From Acidobacteriota bacterium (GTDB taxonomy: Bacteria > Acidobacteriota > Vicinamibacteria > Vicinamibacterales > JAFNAJ01), in the NCBI GenBank assembly GCA_017860085.1, contig JAFNAJ010000052.1:1-10702 (forward strand): a DNA stretch of 10,702 nt, in the 5' to 3' direction. The stretch's first letter is position 1. Every line of letters starts with the position of its first letter. The notes beneath the pieces were generated by a model that had not been told where the DNA came from, made no database searches, and saw nothing but the letters and a program-made list of their open reading frames with translations. The translations under genes and the position numbers were made by a program. Positions 1-6,675 of the stretch are shown here, piece by piece.

Positions 1-1494
1 GAGACGAAAGGCGACTACGACGGGCGATGGCTGTTCGTCAACGACATGAACGGCCGCGTCGCGCGGATCGACCTGCGCGACTTCAAGACCAAGCAGATCA
101 TCGGGCCCGTGCCCAACGTGTCGGGCAACCACGGGTCGGCCTTCGTGACGCCGAACACCGAGTATTCGGTGATGGCCTCGCGCTTCTCGATCCCAATCCC
201 GAAGGGGACCGCGATCGAGGTGGCCAAGTACGCCACCGACTACAAGGGTGTGTTGACGGGGATCAGGATCGAGCCGCAGTCCGGCGAGATGACGTTCGGC
301 TGGCAGATTCTGATGCCCCCCTTCGACTACGACCTCGGCGACGCCGGCAAGCTCGTGTCCGACGGCTGGGTCTTCTTCACCGCCTACAACACCGAGCGCG
401 CCACGGGCAAGCTCGAGATCACCGCGTCGCAGCGCGATCGCGACTACATCGCGGCCGTCGATTGGCGCATGGCCGAGAAGCTGGCGGCCGAGGGCAAGGG
501 CCAGATGATCGGCGGGGTGAAGGTGCTCGACCCGAAGGAGTTCCCGGGGCTCGTCTTCCTCATGCCCTGCGGCAAGTCGCCGCACGGCGTGGACGTGTCG
601 CCCGACGGCAAGTACGTGATCGGTTCGGGCAAGCTGGCGGGCATCACGACCGCCTTCAACTGGGAGAAGGTCCAGACGGCGATGCGCAACAAGGACTTCG
701 CCGGCGACGAGGACGGCATCCCGGTGCTGAAGTACGAGTCGATCAAGGACGCCGAGGTCCAGGTCGGCCTCGGCCCGCTCCACACGCAGTTCGGTCCTGA
801 CGGCTACGCCTACACGTCGCTCTTCGTCGACAGCGCCATCGCCAAGTGGAAGCTCGGCACCTGGGAGGTCGTCGACAAGATCCCGATGTCGTACTCGATT
901 GGCCACTTGAGCGCCGCCGAGGGCGACACGGTCAGCCCGGATGGCAACTACCTCATCGGGCTCAACAAGCTCTCGCACGGGCGTCACTTGTCGGTCGGGC
1001 CCTCGCAGCCCGAATCGTCGCAGCTCGTGGACATCAGCGAGGAGAAGATGAAGCTCCTCTACGACGCGTTCACGGAGCCGGAGCCGCACTACGCCCAGAT
1101 GATCAAGGCCGACAAGATCAAGCCCATCGAGGTCTATCCGAAGGAGGAGAACAAGCACCCGCTGGCGATCTGGGACGTGAAGGACGCCGGCGTGACGCGA
1201 ACCGGCAACAAGGTGCTGGTGAAGATGGTCGCCGTCCGGTCGACCTTCACGCCGACCGACTTCGAGATCCGCGAGGGCGACGAGGTGACGATCGCCATCA
1301 CCAACATCGAGCAGACCACCGACGAGCTCCACGGGCTCGGCATCCTCGACTACAACATCAACATCGTGGTCGACCCGGGTGAGACCAAGACCGTGACGTT
1401 CACGGCCCGAAAGAAAGGGGTCTTCCCGTACTACTGCACGAACTTCTGCTCGGCGCTCCATCAGGAGATGCAGGGTTACCTGATCGTGCGCTGA
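1..1494 (+). CDS. nosZ: Nitrous oxide reductase NosZ, C-terminal three quarters (5' end outside window)
   Basis: Periplasmic copper enzyme reducing N2O to N2. The frame is open from base 1, so the gene begins before the window; 497 residues are present against roughly 640-660 for the family, so the signal peptide and the first CuZ histidine pair are missing. The seven-bladed propeller part shows histidines in family contexts: GNHGS (His codon 130-132), KSPHGV (583-585), GPLHTQF (781-783), SIGHLS (904-906) and EPHYAQ (1087-1089), which are likely the remaining five CuZ ligands. The C-terminal cupredoxin domain carries a full CuA site: ELHG (His 1330-1332), then C-x3-C-x3-H-x2-M, with Cys codons 1435 and 1447, His 1459 and Met 1468. 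The clade II call rests on the nosB neighbour and gene order, because the Sec or Tat signal cannot be seen. The internal ATG at 46 is not the start. Confidence 0.98.
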   Translation, partial: ETKGDYDGRWLFVNDMNGRVARIDLRDFKTKQIIGPVPNVSGNHGSAFVTPNTEYSVMASRFSIPIPKGTAIEVAKYATDYKGVLTGIRIEPQSGEMTFGWQILMPPFDYDLGDAGKLVSDGWVFFTAYNTERATGKLEITASQRDRDYIAAVDWRMAEKLAAEGKGQMIGGVKVLDPKEFPGLVFLMPCGKSPHGVDVSPDGKYVIGSGKLAGITTAFNWEKVQTAMRNKDFAGDEDGIPVLKYESIKDAEVQVGLGPLHTQFGPDGYAYTSLFVDSAIAKWKLGTWEVVDKIPMSYSIGHLSAAEGDTVSPDGNYLIGLNKLSHGRHLSVGPSQPESSQLVDISEEKMKLLYDAFTEPEPHYAQMIKADKIKPIEVYPKEENKHPLAIWDVKDAGVTRTGNKVLVKMVAVRSTFTPTDFEIREGDEVTIAITNIEQTTDELHGLGILDYNINIVVDPGETKTVTFTARKKGVFPYYCTNFCSALHQEMQGYLIVR

Positions 1495-1508
1495 CGACGG
1501 TTCCAGGA

Positions 1509-1547
1509 GCTGGGGGTCGGCCGCGTCGTCCGACGCCGACCTCCAGC
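1509..1547 (+). promoter_or_regulatory. Strong GC-rich hairpin between nosZ and nosB
   Basis: The left arm GCTGGGGGTCGGC (1509-1521) pairs over 13 positions with GCCGACCTCCAGC (1535-1547); 12 are Watson-Crick and one is G-U (1514 with 1542). The 13-base loop can add a small inner GTC/GAC stem. It starts 14 bases after the nosZ stop and no T-run follows, so it does not look like a classical intrinsic terminator. Candidate roles are a 3' stabiliser of nosZ mRNA, a processing site or a partial terminator setting the ratio of nosZ to the accessory genes. The pairing is read directly; the role is inference. Confidence 0.6.
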
Positions 1548-1607
1548 CCCGCGCCTCGATGCGGCGACGCCCCGCGTACCCGCCCCAGGGCACAAGGACA
1601 CCCGACC

Positions 1608-2249
1608 ATGCACGCCTTCTTCCAGCGATTCAACCAGTTTCTCTCCCGGCCCCTCGACCTCGGCCCTCGCCTCCTGCTGTTCATCGCCGCGGTGCTGCTT
1701 ACCGCCATCTACGTGTTTCCGCTGTGGGATTTGACGATGTTCGCCCCGCAATACCCTGAGGGCCTGCGGCTGCACATCTACAGCTACAAGCTGGTCGGCG
1801 GGAACAACAACCAGGACGTCAAGGAGATCAACGTCCTCAATCACTACATTGGGATGAGGGATCTGGTAGAGGAGGACTTCACCGAGTTCAAGTGGCTGCC
1901 GTTCGTCGTGGGGGCCATGGGGTTGCTCTACATGAGGGCGGCCGTGCTCGGCACCATCGGTCACGTGGTCGACGTTCTGGTGCTCAACATTTATTTCTCG
2001 GCGTTCGCGTTATGGTCGTTCGGGTACAAGCTCTACCAATACGGGCACAGCCTCGCCCCGACGGCCGCCGTGAAGGTCGACCCTTTCATGCCGCCGCTGT
2101 TCGGCTTCAAGCAGCTGGCCAACTTCGAGGTCTACTCGTACCCGGGACCCGCGTCCTACGCCATGGGTGTGTCGACCCTTCTCCTGTTCGTCGCTCTGGC
2201 CGTGGCGTGGCGGCAGGTGCGAACTGAGGGACGCGCGGGGGTGGCGTGA
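1608..2249 (+). CDS. nosB: NosB, multispanning membrane protein of clade II nos clusters
   Basis: This 213-residue protein sits directly after nosZ. Four hydrophobic helices are visible at about residues 18-41, 95-115, 117-139 and 183-203. The section between helices 1 and 2 (about 42-94) contains MFAPQYPEGL, HIYSYK and LNHYIGM stretches that look like conserved functional motifs, and a second soluble stretch (about 145-182) links helices 3 and 4. In clade II nos clusters a protein of this kind is called NosB; its biochemical role is not established, and suggestions include export or maturation help or electron supply to NosZ. The ATG start at 1608 has a fitting AAGGA at 1594-1598, nine bases upstream. 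Its stop overlaps the nosD start. The identification rests on position, size and topology. Confidence 0.85.
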   Translation: MHAFFQRFNQFLSRPLDLGPRLLLFIAAVLLTAIYVFPLWDLTMFAPQYPEGLRLHIYSYKLVGGNNNQDVKEINVLNHYIGMRDLVEEDFTEFKWLPFVVGAMGLLYMRAAVLGTIGHVVDVLVLNIYFSAFALWSFGYKLYQYGHSLAPTAAVKVDPFMPPLFGFKQLANFEVYSYPGPASYAMGVSTLLLFVALAVAWRQVRTEGRAGVA

Positions 2250-3643
2250 AGCCGAGCCTGCTGGCGGTCGTCGCACTGGGCTATGGCGTCGTGGCCAGCG
2301 CCCAGATCCACGACGGGACCCCAGGGCTGATCGAGGGCCGTCCGGAAATACGCGCCGCCTCGCCGCTGCAGCAACTGATCGACGCCAGCCCGCCAGGCGG
2401 CCGCGTCGAGGTCGCCCCAGGCACGTACACCGGCGACCTGATGATCGACAAGCCCCTGCGCCTCATCGGTCGTGGCCGGCCGCGGCTCGTCGGCTCTGGC
2501 ACGGGCAGCGTCATCCGCGTGCGCGCCGCGGACGTCGTCATCGACGGCTTCGACATCGACGGGCGGCGCGGAGGCGACCTGACTCGCGACACGTCTGGCG
2601 TCCACATCGCCGCGGATCGCGTCACGGTACGCGACTGCCGAATCTCCGAGGCCCTCTTCGGAATCTACATCCGCGACGCCATGGGCGTCGTCGTCGAGCG
2701 CTGCTCGATCCGCGGCATCCCGGGACGCGACCCCGGCGAGAAGGGCTCGGGAATTCACGCCTACAACACTTCCGGGACGAGGTTCACGGACAACGAGATC
2801 GACGACGTGCGCGACGGCCTCTACCTGCAGAACTCGTCGAACGGCGAGATCCGGGGCAACCTGGTTCGGCGGGTGCGCTACGGGCTGCACTACATGTTCT
2901 CGGACGACAACGTGTTCGAGGACAACACCTTCGAGTACGGCGACGCGGGGACGGCGGTGATGTACTCGGAGCGGATCGTGTTTCGCCGCAACCGGTTCGT
3001 GCACAACCGCGGATTCGCGTCGGTGGGTCTGCTGCTCCAGCAGTGCGACGATGTGCTGGCCGAGGACAACCTCATCGCCGACAACGCGCGAGGCATCTTC
3101 ATCGAGGGCACCAATCGCACGACGCTTCGTCGCAACATCGTCGCGGAGTCCGACGTGGCGATTGTCCAGTTCGCGTCGGCCCAGGGCACGCGGATCGAGG
3201 GCAACAGCTTTCTCGGCAACATGTCGCCGCTCTCGCTGGTGGGCAAGCGCGTCGACACGGTCTTCGACGGCAATTACTGGTCCGAGAATCCCGAGCCCGA
3301 CCTCGACGGCGACGGCCGCACCGATCGCCCGTACCGGCTGTCGAGCGTCTTTGATCACTTCCGGGGCAACCTGACGGCAGCCGACCTGTTCGTCGACGGT
3401 TTTGCGGCGGCGTCGCTGGGGGTTGCGGAGCAGGCGTTTCCCATCCTCCAGCTCACCGAGGCCCAGGATCGTGCTCCCTTGGCGCGCCCGCCCGATCTCT
3501 CCGCCGTGCCGCGTCCGCGCATCGAGGCGCGGCAGTCAGCCGCGTCGCCGATGGCCCTGTCGGCGGCGGCGTTCGCCGTGGGGGCGAGCGTGCTGGCGCG
3601 TGGACGCCGGGCAAGAGCGCACAAGCGGGGAGGTGGCGCGTGA
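2246..3643 (+). CDS. nosD: NosD, periplasmic beta-helix maturation protein for NosZ
   Basis: NosD works with the NosFY ABC transporter in assembling the CuZ copper-sulfur centre of NosZ in the periplasm. The 465-residue protein has a hydrophobic signal (residues 1-19, likely cut after ASA), then a right-handed beta-helix (CASH/pectate-lyase type) of about residues 50-345 with repeated 'DNxF/xxGNxF/RNxI' rungs. The family block NYWSENPEPDLDGDG (about 343-357) leads to PYRLSSVFDHFRGNLTAADLF, which is highly typical of NosD. DLDGDGRTD at 352-360 has the spacing of a calcium loop. A Pro/Arg-rich linker (about 408-433) leads to a short hydrophobic helix (434-451) and a basic tail, suggesting a C-terminal membrane anchor. 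The GTG start at 2246 overlaps the nosB stop (GTGA), implying translational coupling. Confidence 0.97.
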   Translation: MKPSLLAVVALGYGVVASAQIHDGTPGLIEGRPEIRAASPLQQLIDASPPGGRVEVAPGTYTGDLMIDKPLRLIGRGRPRLVGSGTGSVIRVRAADVVIDGFDIDGRRGGDLTRDTSGVHIAADRVTVRDCRISEALFGIYIRDAMGVVVERCSIRGIPGRDPGEKGSGIHAYNTSGTRFTDNEIDDVRDGLYLQNSSNGEIRGNLVRRVRYGLHYMFSDDNVFEDNTFEYGDAGTAVMYSERIVFRRNRFVHNRGFASVGLLLQQCDDVLAEDNLIADNARGIFIEGTNRTTLRRNIVAESDVAIVQFASAQGTRIEGNSFLGNMSPLSLVGKRVDTVFDGNYWSENPEPDLDGDGRTDRPYRLSSVFDHFRGNLTAADLFVDGFAAASLGVAEQAFPILQLTEAQDRAPLARPPDLSAVPRPRIEARQSAASPMALSAAAFAVGASVLARGRRARAHKRGGGA

Positions 3644-4551
3644 TCCGTTTCCGCGCCTTCTCAAAGCGTTTTGGCAATCACCTCGCGGTGGAGCGTCTCA
3701 CGCTCGACGTGGGACGCGGCGACGTTGTCGCGCTGCTGGGGCCGAACGGGTCGGGCAAGACGACGTCGCTCAAGGCGGCGGCGGGGCTGATCCGGCCGAC
3801 CGCCGGCGAGGTCGCCGTTGGTGACCCGCCCCGACCGAGCGTGCTCGCCGAGGCTCGGCGGATTACCTCCTATCTTCCCCAGCGCGTGTCCTTTCCAGAC
3901 ACGCTGAGCGGCCTGGAGGTCGTCGAGTTCTACAGGGCCCTGCGGGGAGCGCCCGGCGGGCGCGTGCAGGACGTGATGAAGGCCGCGGCGCTCAACGGAG
4001 CCGGCGAGCGCGCCGTCGGCACCTATTCCGGCGGGATGGTGCAGCGACTGGGCCTGGCGGTGGCCATGCTGCCCGACGCGCCGGTGCTGCTGCTCGACGA
4101 GCCCACCGCCGCCCTCGACCCGGATGGTCTCTGCACCTTCTACGGGCTGGTGGAACGTCACCGATCGGACGGACGAACGGTGCTCTTCAGCTCGCACCAG
4201 CTCGGCGACGTCGAACGCCTGGCCGATCGCATCGCCGTCCTGGTCGAGGGGCGCCTGGTGGCGACGTTCACCGCCTCCGAACTGGCCTTGCGACTCGCTG
4301 ACCGCGGCGTGATGCGACTCCGGGTCGAACGGACGAGCGACGCCGTGCTCGCCGGGGTTCGCACCATCGCGCCGCGAGCGACCATGGTCGGTAGCGATCT
4401 CGTCGTGCCGGGGCCGGCCGCCGACCGCCCACGTGTGCTGGCGGCGCTGCAGGCGACGGGTGCCACCGTGCTCGCCCTGACAGCGGAAGAGGGTCGGCTC
4501 GACGCCTTCTATCACGAGTTGATTGCCGAGCAGGAGGAGAGGCATCCGTGA
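3640..4551 (+). CDS. nosF: NosF, ABC transporter ATPase of the NosDFY maturation complex
   Basis: This cytoplasmic ATPase powers the NosFY transporter, thought to supply a sulfur species for the CuZ centre through NosD. All ABC motifs are present in the 303-residue product: Walker A GPNGSGKT (34-41), Q-loop YLPQ (78-81), signature YSGGM (129-133), Walker B VLLLDEP (149-155), D-loop AALD (157-160) and switch histidine in SSHQ (His186). A C-terminal domain of about 85 residues after position 215 ends in RLDAFYHELI, as is common in ATPases paired with ABC-2 permeases. The GTG start at 3640 overlaps the nosD stop by four bases. The matching permease, nosY, is not the next gene but lies beyond nosL. 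Confidence 0.96.
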   Translation: MIRFRAFSKRFGNHLAVERLTLDVGRGDVVALLGPNGSGKTTSLKAAAGLIRPTAGEVAVGDPPRPSVLAEARRITSYLPQRVSFPDTLSGLEVVEFYRALRGAPGGRVQDVMKAAALNGAGERAVGTYSGGMVQRLGLAVAMLPDAPVLLLDEPTAALDPDGLCTFYGLVERHRSDGRTVLFSSHQLGDVERLADRIAVLVEGRLVATFTASELALRLADRGVMRLRVERTSDAVLAGVRTIAPRATMVGSDLVVPGPAADRPRVLAALQATGATVLALTAEEGRLDAFYHELIAEQEERHP

Positions 4552-5006
4552 ACTGGGCCCGGTTGCTGTTGGCGTGTGGCGCCCTCGCGGGGATCGCTGG
4601 ATGTGGCGCGGGGGATTCGCTGAGCCCGGCCACGCTCGATACCCGCAACGACGCTTGTGCGCACTGCCGCATGAGCGTCTCCAGCGTGAGAACCGCGGCC
4701 CAGATCGTGGCGCCCGGCGAGGAGCCCCGGTTCTTCGACGACCTGAGCTGCCTGTCGAGCTGGCTCGGCGCGGGGCACGTGCTCCCGTCCGGAGCGCGCA
4801 TCTTCGTGGCTGACCACCGCACGTCGTCCTGGGTGTCGGCCGACCTCGCGGTGTTCACGCGCGTGCCCGGCCTCGAGACCCCCATGGGATCGGGCATCGT
4901 CGCCCACGAGAGCGAAGCGTCGAGGGACCAGGACGACGCGGTGCGTGGCGGGTCACCCGTGCCGCCCCGTGAGGTGCTCGTCGGGCAGGCGGGGAGCGGC
5001 ACGTGA
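4548..5006 (+). CDS. nosL: NosL, copper-binding lipoprotein chaperone
   Basis: NosL is an outer-envelope lipoprotein that binds Cu(I) and delivers copper to apo-NosZ, in cooperation with NosD. The 152-residue product has a lipoprotein signal with lipobox IAGC (Cys19). The family copper motif is CAHCRM (37-42, with Cys40 and Met42 as probable ligands), followed by FFDDLSCLSSWL (62-73), corresponding to the conserved DD-x-x-C block, and TPMGSGIVAHES (111-122). About 30 residues after this block are charged and proline-containing and look like a flexible tail. The GTG start at 4548 overlaps the nosF stop (GTGA), and no alternative start would keep the signal peptide as well. Its place between nosF and nosY is worth noting. 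Confidence 0.95.
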   Translation: MNWARLLLACGALAGIAGCGAGDSLSPATLDTRNDACAHCRMSVSSVRTAAQIVAPGEEPRFFDDLSCLSSWLGAGHVLPSGARIFVADHRTSSWVSADLAVFTRVPGLETPMGSGIVAHESEASRDQDDAVRGGSPVPPREVLVGQAGSGT

Positions 5007-5848
5007 GCGCGCCCGGGACGCTGGCGATGGTGCGGCTGTTCGCGCGCCAGGAGCTGGTGCTGGCCGTGCGTTCACGCTGGACGCCCATCTTCGCCGTCGT
5101 GTTTGCCGCCCTGTCGCTGGCGGTGGGATTCTCGGGCTACATCGTGACCGGGGGATTCGGGATGCAGGACTTCGCGCGCACGGCGGTGTCGCTCGTGCAG
5201 CTCGTGCTCCTGCTGGTGCCGCTCACTGCCCTCCTGATTGGCGTCATGGCTCTGGCACCGGAGCGGGGTGCCGCCGAACTGCTCTTCGCGCAGCCCGTGC
5301 CGCGGGCCACGGTGCTCGTCGGCAAGCTGGTCGGGCTGTTCGAGGCACTTGCCGCCGCCCAACTGATTGGATTCGGCGCCGCGGGGCTGACCGTCTTTTC
5401 CCAGGCGGGCGAGACGGGCGCAGGTGGGTTCCTGCTCATGGTGGCCGGCTCCTTGGCGCTGACGGCCATCTTCCTGGGCATTGCTGCGCTCATCTCGGTG
5501 GGCAACGTCGGCCGCCGGGCACGTGCGCTGGCCATCGCGCTGGTCGTCTGGTTCGTGGCGGTTGTGCTGTTCGACGTCGCGATCCTCGGCGTGGCCACAC
5601 TGCTGCGCTCCGGCCACGCCTCGAGACTGCTCGTGACGGCGGTCATCGTGAATCCGGTCGACGCCGTCCGGACCGGCACGCTGCTCGGCATCGAGGGAAG
5701 CGCGGCGTTTGGGGCTGCGTCGCTGGCCTTCTTCCGCATCACGGGCGGATCGACAGCGGCGGCCGCGTACTTGCTGGTCTCGGTAGGGGCCTGGCTGGTC
5801 GTGCCCACAGTGCTCGCCGTGAGGCGGCTCGAGCGGGCCGACCTCTGA
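5003..5848 (+). CDS. nosY: NosY, ABC-2 type permease of the NosDFY complex
   Basis: This is the membrane subunit partnering NosF, taking part in sulfur supply for CuZ assembly through NosD. The 281-residue protein has six predicted membrane helices at about residues 28-50, 60-85, 104-130, 143-165, 174-200 and 251-273. The APERGAAELLFAQPVPR stretch (85-101) after helix 2 is typical of ABC-2 permeases and is likely the coupling region facing the ATPase. The NPVDAVR motif (217-223) in the periplasmic part before helix 6 is typical of NosY. The GTG start at 5003 overlaps the nosL stop; a later ATG exists at residue 9, but the GTGA junction repeats the pattern of the upstream genes. It is the last gene of the unit and converges on the regulator. 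Confidence 0.94.
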   Translation: MSAPGTLAMVRLFARQELVLAVRSRWTPIFAVVFAALSLAVGFSGYIVTGGFGMQDFARTAVSLVQLVLLLVPLTALLIGVMALAPERGAAELLFAQPVPRATVLVGKLVGLFEALAAAQLIGFGAAGLTVFSQAGETGAGGFLLMVAGSLALTAIFLGIAALISVGNVGRRARALAIALVVWFVAVVLFDVAILGVATLLRSGHASRLLVTAVIVNPVDAVRTGTLLGIEGSAAFGAASLAFFRITGGSTAAAAYLLVSVGAWLVVPTVLAVRRLERADL

Positions 5849-5858
5849 CGCGCGGGTG

Positions 5859-6548
5859 TCAGGAGTGAGACAGCGTCACGAGCTCCTCGCGGTTGACGAG
5901 GGTGAAGCCGTCCTTGTCGGTGCGGACGATGTCCTGCTTCGACCAGCGGCTCATGATGCGGATGGCCGTCTCAATGGTCGTGCCGGTCATGTCGGCCAGT
6001 TCCTGGCGCGAGAGCGGCATCGGGATGAACGTGTGCTCGCCCCGGATCTGGCCCACGTCGGTCGCCATCTTGAGGAAGAGCCGCGCAAAGCGCGGTTCGA
6101 CGCGACCACCGGTGAGCTCGGCGAGGCGCGCCGTCAGCTCGACCAGACGGTGGGTGAGCCCCAGCAGGAGACCGCGGACGATCGACGGGTAGCGCTCGAG
6201 CAGCTCAAAGAACGCGCCCCTCGGGATTGCCACGCAGGTGACCGGCTCGAGGGCCATGGCCGAGGCGGGGAACGGGCTGCCCTCGTAGACGGCCACGGCG
6301 CCGAGGGGATCGCCGGCGCCGAAGATCTCGAGGATGACGTCCTTGCCTGCTGGCGTCATCTTGTAGACCTTCACGCGCCCGGAGATGACGACGTAGAAGT
6401 CGTTCGAGGGTTCGTCCTCGGCAAAGACCAGGGTTCCGCGGGGGTACGTGGCGATGCGCGCCACCTCGGCGACGCGTTCGCAATCCTCGGGCGAAAGCCG
6501 GCGGAAGAGCGCCGTGGACCGAAGAATCTCGGCCGTGGCTGCGGCCAT
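5859..6548 (-). CDS. Crp/Fnr-family transcriptional regulator without an FNR-type Fe-S cluster
   Basis: This 229-residue regulator has a cyclic-nucleotide-binding-fold sensor domain (about 12-110), a long dimer helix (112-148) and a winged helix-turn-helix whose recognition helix is in SRQELADMTGTTIETAIR (180-197). The E-x3-R pattern of the helix (Glu193, Arg197) matches family DNA-contact residues, but the Ser of the FNR E-x2-SR motif is Ile here. Only two cysteines (23 and 105) occur, so there is no FNR [4Fe-4S] cluster, and the cAMP-contact GE and RS residues of CRP are not conserved. It could sense heme-bound NO or redox state, or have lost a ligand. The ATG at 6548 fits the family N-terminus; an in-frame GTG at 6599 would add 17 unlikely residues. 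It is convergent with nosY, so it may control nos, but this is inference. Confidence 0.9.
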   Translation of the reverse strand: MAAATAEILRSTALFRRLSPEDCERVAEVARIATYPRGTLVFAEDEPSNDFYVVISGRVKVYKMTPAGKDVILEIFGAGDPLGAVAVYEGSPFPASAMALEPVTCVAIPRGAFFELLERYPSIVRGLLLGLTHRLVELTARLAELTGGRVEPRFARLFLKMATDVGQIRGEHTFIPMPLSRQELADMTGTTIETAIRIMSRWSKQDIVRTDKDGFTLVNREELVTLSHS

Positions 6549-6555
6549 AGCGCGG

Positions 6556-6561
6556 ATTCTA
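6556..6561 (-). promoter_or_regulatory. Possible -10 box TAGAAT giving a leaderless Crp/Fnr transcript
   Basis: On the minus strand TAGAAT matches the sigma-70 -10 consensus TATAAT at five of six positions. It ends seven bases before the ATG at 6548, so transcription would start at or next to the first base of the start codon. No Shine-Dalgarno sequence precedes that ATG, which fits a leaderless message. No convincing -35 box is seen at 16-18 bases spacing. Confidence 0.3.
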
Positions 6562-6656
6562 TCCGGTTCGCCGCCAGCAGGCGAGAGGCGGGAGGGCACG
6601 ATAGAACCCCCGTCGGGCTATCCCGGCACTGCAGCCGCCGCGCCCATCGGCCGATG

Positions 6657-6675
6657 TTCAAGACGGAGCCTTGAA
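6657..6675. repeat. Inverted repeat TTCAAG-N7-CTTGAA
   Basis: Perfect six-base arms separated by ACGGAGC, centred about 39 bases upstream of the ATG at 6705. The size and position suit a dimeric regulator site or a short mRNA hairpin. The flanking TTGAATCA partly resembles FNR half-sites but lacks their four-base spacer. Confidence 0.45.

Noticed and set aside
2156..3358. 400-residue open frame on the minus strand across nosD
   Set aside because: Antisense shadow of a clear NosD; the translation is Arg/Asp/Val/Ala-rich without domain motifs, as expected in GC-rich DNA.
4268..5002. 244-residue minus-strand frame across nosF and nosL
   Set aside because: It is antisense to two well-supported genes, low in complexity (Ser/Arg/Pro/Ala) and shows no recognisable motif.
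5845..5862. CTGAC-N8-GTCAG dyad spanning both stop codons at the nosY/Crp-Fnr junction, a possible two-way terminator
   Set aside because: The arms are only five bases, no T-run follows on either side, and two facing TGA stops create most of the symmetry by themselves.
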